Source of the DNA: Anticarsia gemmatalis
Lineage: Eukaryota > Arthropoda > Insecta > Lepidoptera > Erebidae
Reading direction: 5' to 3'
Length of the DNA: 64,000 nt
NCBI RefSeq assembly: GCF_050436995.1
Contig: NC_134766.1
Location: forward strand, 6,324,001-6,388,000
Of the stretch, positions 51,901 through 60,900 are shown piece after piece. The notes below the pieces were generated by a model. It made no database searches. It was given only the letters and a program-made list of their open reading frames with translations, and had not been told where the DNA came from. A program made the position numbers and the translations under genes. How positions within the stretch are numbered: position 1 is the first letter of the stretch; the number at the start of each line of letters is the position of its first letter.

Positions 51901-54900
51901 CTGGTAAATAACCGTAAATAAATTGCTGGTAACTAATAATCTCCGATCTCAATTTGTAATTTCAGATTACCTATACTCGAAGGTATAGGACCCTGGAACT
52001 CTGAGGGGATTTTAATAATAGAGTAGTAGTAGTAGTAGCAATCGATAAAACGTAACACACATACGTAAACACAAACTAAGTTAGATTGGTTTTTTATTCT
52101 GATTTACAAACTGGGCATTTTTTTGCAGGATCAAAATATGACCCGTTCTCTTATGTGGACATTTTTTTGTAGTTTTACCATTTTTAAATTATCGTGTCGG
52201 AGTCGTATCGTTTCATATAAATAATTTGAAAGAGTGATTACACTAGTAATTAACGTGAAGTTTTTCGGCTCGACCTTCATCTTTGAGTCGTTAGTCTTTG
52301 TTAATTTAGTTTAATAATTAATTACACCGCAACAATACCTAGTTATACTAAGTTAAGGGCACGAATATGTATGAGTTGGGCAACTTTAAGTTTGGTACAT
52401 TTTTCATATGACAATGGACAACCCTTTTGGAATTGTTTTACTGTTGTACAAGGGGTCTTTTCTCAAAATAAAACGAAAGAGTGAGGTGAGAATTGAACTT
52501 GTGTGATTACGGTGCTTTGGATATCAAAATTCACGAGAAGTTTTAGTTAGTATTCAATAAGGTAATTGAATAGTATTTGACGATCAATCAAATCAGTTAC
52601 TCTTTAAGAAAATATATTAAGAATGTTTTTTTATGAATATACTTGGATATCGTCACAAGCTAATGTTATTGATAATTAATCTAATGAGTGAATGACATGT
52701 CGTTTCTGTGTGTAATTATTTTTGTTGAAAGAAAGTTTATAAAGCTCAAGTATTACGGATATACCTTTGTTTTAACCTGACAATATATTTTATTGAGAAG
52801 TTAATCAAATACCCTATTACACCTATGGAAAAAAACGTCATACTATGTATATGTTATGTCCCAAAAATTAATTAAAATTCTCTTTTCCATACAAACTCCC
52901 ATCCTTATTAACTTTACGCCCAAAATAATTTAACTTATACGATTTACGAGGTACTAGGCGTGCATAAGTTATGAAGAGATATACAGTTCGTGTTCGTGCA
53001 GGTTTTTGTACTACAACTTTTTAGATTAGATAGTTTTGGGTTTGTAACATTGTCTAGTATAATTAGGATACTCGCAAAACTAGAAATATCTGTATGTTTA
53101 TGTACATTATGTACATCTTGTAATTTCTTTTTGACCAATTACTTACGATTTAATAGACAATAGATTTTTGACCTTATTAGGGAGGTAACGGGTTTATCTT
53201 GGTAGTCTACACATAGAATAGTAAATCTCGCTACAGGTCATCTGCAAATCAGTTATTAAAACTTTAATATAGCTACGAACAATCCAATAAAACTACTAAT
53301 AAACTCTAATTACAAACAAAGCCAGTACTTATTAAAACAAACAGTAATCTCTCTGATCTCGTCAATATTTTATAGAATGAAACACCAGGGAGCCATGAGC
53401 TTCGAGGAGGTAAACATTTACTCCCACTATGTTACCTTTACTATGCTTTAAATAAACTACATACGTGGATGTACGAATAAATGGATACGGGGTATAGAAG
53501 AAGGAGGTATTCGTTAAACAATTTATCGGTGAAGAGAATATGTTGCTACTTATATTTTTTATTGGTGGATCAAGCTATTTGTTGGTTGGTTTTAGCTGAA
53601 GCAATCTATACTAATAAAATAAAGCTGAAGAGTTTGTTTGTTTGTTTGTTTATTTGTTTGTTTGAACGCGCTAATCTCAGGAACTACTGGTCCGATTTGA
53701 AAAATTCTTTCAGTGTTAGATAGCCCATTTATCGAGAAAGGCTATAGGCTATATAACATCACGCTACAGTCATTAGGAGCGGAGAAGCAACGAAAAATGT
53801 TACAAAAACGGGGAAAATTTTGACCCATTCTCTTAGGTTACGCAAGCGAAGTTGCGCGGGTCAGCTAGTTTAAAATAAACAAGCTAACTTGTGCAAACAC
53901 TTTCTTTTTTAGCTACGGCGTTGTTATATTTTTCGTGCCTTTTTCACCTTCACCTAAGGATTCTCTTCGAGCAGTTTCGATGCATTTAAATTTAGGTCCT
54001 ATTAGAAAACGCTATCCCTGTTTTAGGAACCTAAATATGCATTTATAAGATAGTAAAACTAATCTGTTACTTTTATTTAGGAAAAATAATCTTTTACATA
54101 AATAAAAATAAATGATCCTGCCCTGATGAAATTTTATCTTAAAATTCACGCCCGTAAACAAAGCCCAAGGCCCCAGCTAGTAATTCTAGAAAATACTACG
54201 CAACTTCAACAGTATCATAACAATATTTTTAACGAAGCACACAAAATATTCATAAGTCTGATATATTTCCTAAACTGTATAGTTCTGTAAATAGCCCTGG
54301 TATTCCCACTTGCAGTGTAAGTACGGGTTAGTTATAAGTTTACGAACTAAAAACTATAGTCGGTCCCAGCGGTGAGTACATAATGTATTGTGTTATACAG
54401 AGTACGTCGTTATGTTGTTACTTTGTTTTATATATGCGCTGGAATTTAAAAAAATCTTGTATTAGATTGAACTTTGAAAAGTCGAATGGTATCTTTTGAC
54501 GGCCATTTTAAATGTTCTGTTATATTATAGATAGGCTATCCATGAGTGAATTAAAGTTGCACAATTATTGAAAAGGCTTGTTTTAAGTAAGTAATAAGGA
54601 TAATATAATAGGGCATCGAAGACCGTAAAGCAATAATAATATCATTTATCCGTATCGTAAAGAAACGGTTTAGAAAATTCTGCACCTGCGTGATACTATA
54701 CATGATTTTTAACACAAACTTATTGCTTACTAGCTGACCCGCGCAACTTCGCTTGCGTCACCTAAGAGAATGGGTCAAAAATATCCCCGTTTTTGTAACA
54801 TTTTTCGTTGCTTCTCCGCTCCTAATGACCGTAGCGTGATGTTATATAGCCTATAGCCTTCCTCAATAAATGGACTATCTAACACTGAAAGAATTTTTCA

Positions 54901-57900
54901 AATCGGACCAGTAGATCCTGAGATTAGCGCGTTCAAACAAACAAACAAACAAACAAACAATCAAACAAACAAACTCTTCAGCTTTATAATATTAGTATAG
55001 ATCTCTGTTTCTTAACTCTCGAACCAATTTCATCTGCTATTTTAGTTTTTGTCAGCTGTAAGAGTGAATCTATTAGACTGATATACAAACATACAGACAG
55101 CCTGCCGTGGTTAAAATATGAATCCTAATATTGTTAGAAGTATAACTATAGATGTACAATTGTTGATATATTCCATACTTACGTAGTCAAGATATCGTAG
55201 ACGGTGTATCGTGCGAGGTACGAGTGTCGGTGAATCTTGCGCACGTTCTGAGCGAGCAGCAGAAAGCGGCGGTCAGCTGACACGGAGAATGATGCTGGCT
55301 CTAGCACCCTCTGTAGACAAAACAAACGAATTACTTTCATACTCAACTTTAAGATGAGGTTTTGGAAACACTATACATACTGGGATATGTGAATAAAGAT
55401 TCGTTTCTTTTCGAATTGCTCTTGTGTCGCGGGGACGTTTACAAACATGCAAACAGCGGATACAAAGCGCAACCAGACCCGAAACAATTATTTGTGGATC
55501 GCAAGGGAGTGAAATGTTTTTAACTTTATGTTTTAATCGGTTAATGGTTTTCCTGTATGAACATGGTGTTCTGCAATAGGTAAAGTATTTTTTTTTAGAA
55601 AAGTGTTAGTGTCTTTTGAAAGCATGCGTTTATCTAGAATTTCATAAAGGACGGTGTTCCAATTTGTGTTTTAATAAAGATTTTCAAATTTCATAGTATT
55701 CACATGAAAATTATGTTCTTAGTATACACAAAGACAACTAAAACAATCTTATCAAATATCAAACTCCAAATACCTATTCCAAACTATCCCATAACCGTAC
55801 AACCTTTCTCCCCTCAGAAACACAAACATAAAAGGACATTTTCAGTTAAGCAACAAACGTAATATGACATAACAGTAACATCGAATACAATCGCGAATCG
55901 ATTCCGAGTCCAATTCGATCCGTCTATCTAGAATTTCATAAAGGTCGGTTCCAATTTGTGTTTTAATAAAGACTACCAATTTCAAAGATTGCAAATTACT
56001 ATTATGTTCTTAGTATACACAAAGACAACTAAAACAATCTTATCCGAAGATCAACTTCCAAATACATATTCCAAACTATCCCATAACCGTACAACCTTCT
56101 TCCCCTTAGAAACACAAACATAAAAGGACATTTTCAGTTAAGGAACAAACGTAATATGACATAACAGTAACATCGAATACAATCGCGAATCGATTCCGAG
56201 TCCAATTCGATACGGTATCGATACGGTATCGATACCTGTTTTACGATCGGTTTATAGCGGTTCCCGTTTCCTGATCGAGTAATTTGATACTACTCTAATA
56301 TGAGTATCGCGTGATGTGACGTCACTCGAATTATGTTGAGCACTCCAGTTGTGGAAATAGAAAATGTTCTTTTCTTATGGTTTGAGGAAATATTATGAGT
56401 GTTGTGGCTGGTTATTGTTATATACTGTGGATCGTGAAACTAAGCTTTAATTGTTTTGATATTTAATGTATTTTTTAAATTAGATAGTAGTTACTATTAT
56501 TACAAACTTTGGATGGATGATTCAAAAGTAACTTTAAATATTACTGCATAGTGTGAAGGGCAAATTCAAGTTTGGGTTATAACATTACTAGGTTCGTACC
56601 TTCTTCGATATAATCTAATTGCTTAGCTAAAGCCTTTATATTACAGCCGCATTCCACAGGCGACCCAGTGAAAAGATAAAACTGTATAATATATGTATAA
56701 ATAAATATTGTTTAGTACACTTATTATGTTTCCTCAATACAATGTTCTATTTTTTACGCTACACGACAACAATTAATTATCTCCTAGTTAGGAACAAGCA
56801 CTTAATGAGCCGTCAGGTGAGTGATTAGTTATCGTCAGTGAAAGAAACGCTCTGAACATCGTAGTGGAAGAAATCTTCGTTAGACCACCCATCCGGGTGA
56901 ATAGATAACTTGTATTTATGGTTGACTAGCTTCTGCCCGCGATTTCATCCGCGTAAAAGATTTCTTGAGGTCCTCTTCCTCTTATCGTATGGTTAGGGGT
57001 CAACCTAGTGTCAAAGTTGTTCAAGCCGACCTAAGGCCTTTGACGTGGCTTAACGACTGTTATCTTAATTGACAACAACCGGGACCGACTTTTTACGTGC
57101 CCTCCGAAGCACGGAGACACCCAGTTCAAATACCACTGTGCAGTCACCCATCTATAGAATGACCGCGCCAATGGTTGCTTAACCCACAGATCGTTCACCG
57201 ACCTGTAAGCACAACTGGCTATGGGCGTTGCTTGAGGCTGGAGGCCAAGACACATTTTGGGTCGTTGAGCCAACGGAATAAGTAAGTAATCCAAGTTATA
57301 TCTATTTATGTTTAAAATTTTACTAAAATACGTTCATTAGTTTTTAGTTAGTGATCGAGATCATAGACCAAAGAAAACAAATTCTATGTGAAGTAAACTA
57401 ATCAAAATCTATCATGCACGTCATTACATACAACATCCATTCATCTGTCATACAGTCATCTAATTAAACAATATTTGGTATTTATTAATAGAAAGTATAA
57501 TAAAAGCGCATTGTCCAATTCTTAGCTTGAAGGCAAATAATGTAAACTGTAGGTATGTTTGTCAGTCGTGGATTACCATAGTACGAGTACTGTTTGGCTT
57601 AACTTTACTCACTTAAAATCAGATGACCGTGTGTGCGTATTACCTCAAGACATTTTTCAATAATTCTACAATCTTATTATAATAAGCTACTTTGCTTACA
57701 TAATTAAAGAGCGTTTTCCAAACTCGGAACTCATAATCCGGGGCCTAAGTAAACAAAAAATATTAAATTTCACATAAACAAGCCAAGTTATATTACTTTA
57801 AACTTGAGTCTTGTTTATCGTACAGATTATAAGGAGGCTTTACGGTGAAGAATCGAACCTTATCGCGTCTCGATGGTGTAATTTTGTTTAACTTTATTTT

Positions 57901-60900
57901 TCTTCGATTATTTATATATTTTTTAACTAGCTTTCCGCCGCAGTTAACCCTCTTCGGAGGGGAATTTACAAAAATCCTGTTTTAGTGCTCTTTTACACTT
58001 TCTAAGGAATCGTCATACCAAATGTTAACTTTCCATGCTCAGCAGTTTCGGCTGTGCGTTTATATACGGAAGAGTTTTATATATTATGACCCGCGCAACT
58101 TCGCTTGCGTCACTTAAGAGAGAATGGTTGAAATTTTCCCCGTTTTTGTAACATTTTTTGCTGGTACTCTGCTCCTTTTGGTCGTAGCGTGATGATATTA
58201 TAGCCTATAACCTTCCTCCATAAATGGGCTATCTAACACTGAAATAATTTTTCAAATCGGATCAGTAGTTCCTGAGATTAGCGCGTTCAAACAAACAAAC
58301 AAACAAACAAACAAACTCTTCAGCTTTATAATATTGGTCTAGATTATATTGATTGGGAATGCTTAGAAGCCTTAGTCTTAGTAGTAATGTTTGTGACTGC
58401 TGGTTATGAGGTTTCGACTTTGTTTCTTGAGCCGAGCAAAATGATGATTTAAATTTTTGTTGAAGTAATTTTAATAGTAGCAAGGAGAGTACTGACTTGC
58501 CTAGTATACGATAATAGACTAGTAAATTTTAGTGACACAGTAGAGTAGCGTATGTTATGTAAACAGCAGGAGGTTAATGACCCGCACAGGGTGGAAAAAA
58601 TTGTGAGTGATGATGATGAAAAGACAATTTCCGTACTGAGATCATGTTTCATGAGGAACTTCTAACACACTGCAGTCACTTTAAGGTACATAGGTAAACA
58701 AACCATTGAATTTGAAACCAAGCCAGAATGTTCATGAAAAATAAAATGCTTCAAGGTATCAAATGTTTTACCACTGTTAATAGCTATATTCTTCAGCTAT
58801 AAGTAATTTGATTTCTGAACGAAACTGCTTGACGGAAGTCAATATAGGGAGAGGTCAATAGAAATGAACATTATAAAATTCAAGATTATTGCTGTACTAT
58901 AATTTAAATTTATCTAAGGAACGTCCTGAAAATACCTACATATAATTACTACTAACACGTGTGTGATCGGCATTAGTCAAAACAGGTGTTTATAAAGCAA
59001 ACATCTATTAATCACATTAGCTTCCTACATTTGACCGGCGTAATTAATAGTCCCACAGTTATGATCACTAACATAACCGGTAGATGGCAGTACGTTTGTA
59101 CTGGTGATAATATTCACACGGAATTTGAGATTGGCGTAATTTTAGGGACAAGAGCAATTCTTAGAGATGGAGTTGCTGGAGTTGTCTTTAAAAAACATTT
59201 GTTTAGTAAATAGTTTTTTTCTGGGTCTGAAGATCTTTAGTAAAGAGTACAAAATAAAAAGTTTGGCACCCGTGTTAGGTAAACTGTCAGTATGTTAGTT
59301 TTTACTGGTTACTTATTGTTGGGTATGTCTATTAAATGCTTACTTGACGCTGAATTCAGTAAACATACATGAAGTCGGTCTTCGCATAAAATACGCACAA
59401 ATACAAACCAAAGTAATACTAGTGAAAAAGTGCGTACACGAATATTTACTCGGTACTTTCAGGGAAAGATAGCGTAAAGCCATGAATGTAATATACATAG
59501 AAAGCTAAAACACCTCTCACTAAATCGACTTAACCAGTTAATAAAGCCTTCTGTACAATGAACTATAAATAAATAGTCAATACCGCGCGTCAGTGTCGGC
59601 CGAAATATATTGACGTTCAGTCAACAAGTGGGGAGGGACGATTCATTGCCTTCTATTATACTTTCGGTAGAACTATGTAGAAGCAAACGAACTATATATT
59701 TGAAGTTTTAATGTATTTATTTGAAGTGTTAGGTATCTTGAAAAAATCCTGTATCTATACTAATATTATAAAGCTGAAGAGTTTGTTTGTTTGAACGCGC
59801 TAATCCCAGGAACTACTGGTCCGATTTGAAAAATTATTTCAGTGTTAGACAGTCCATTTATTGAGGAAGGTAATAGGCTATATAAAATCATGCTACGGCC
59901 GTTAGGAGCGGAGGAGCAACGAAAAATATTACAAAAACGGAGAAAATTCTGACCCATTCTCTCCTATGTGACGCAAGCGAAGTTGCGCGGGTCAGCTCGT
60001 GTATTATAAACACACACATCGTCATGTCGTCTAATGGTTAAGATGGACACTATTCTAGTTTCACTTTTCACGGCGATTTTAAATTCAGTTTCTTTATAGG
60101 ACGATTACTTTTAATTGTTTAATGAGTTTTTAGTCAGTCTGCTTACGACCACGACCAGTAACCACGCCGAAACGTTAAACAATCATACTTGAAAATGTTT
60201 CATTGCATCAATTATCATAAATAATATTTTAAGATGATAGAGTTTTTAAATTCCTTAAAACTCTTTGGCATATAATCTGTAAACTGCCACTACGTGCATC
60301 GGTAAACGTGAATAACTAGTTACGAAATGTTAATTAATAATTTCAAACAAAAATATAGATAGGTAAAGATTGACTTAATTTTAGCTCCATATTATTTATT
60401 CAAGAATAAATTTAGTATTTCAAGTTCACCAATTTGTACTGATTTCCCTGACTTATTGGCTTTCCTTCGTTTAAAAGTACACAACCTAATTAAAGCGCCA
60501 ACCGTAGCTTTGAACACAGTACTTGGAAACACAAGAAATACCAATTTACTTCGACTATGACCCCATTCATTAACTTCAATCAATCATTCATACTAATTAA
60601 ACAAGTAAACTTTGCCAACCCTAGCGCCTACGCAGTACAAACGCACCGCTAAAATAAACAGCGGTGAAGGCTAAAAGCCGCTAGGGTTGTCACTACCGAG
60701 GCAAATAAACACCACAATACAATTACTGAATTCTAGGTTAAACACCGTTAAATTGTCTTCGAGAGGAATTGTTGGAAATATAAATTGAGGCGAGGATATT
60801 TTTGTTTGTTTGTTTAGTACGTTTTTCTTTCGTAATTCTTTTGTAATCCGTAATCATGTTGAATAACAATAAATTTGAGGCTTTTATGGTGATTTTCTAT

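Larger units (their letters stand above)
43820..55182 (-). other. Intron, 11,363 bp
   Basis: Holds three young Helitron-like copies (46391, 53605, 54730), a decayed SINE, repeat fragments at 47820-48530, an inverted repeat (50691) and an AGT microsatellite. No gene. Confidence 0.85.

Noticed and set aside
54930..54975. (CAAA)n array as a possible CRISPR-like or satellite array
   Set aside because: A simple 4-bp microsatellite internal to the Helitron-like family, present in each young copy with varying length.
58986..59213. 75-codon plus-strand open frame
   Set aside because: No homology recognised, no initiator or splice context, lies within an intron.
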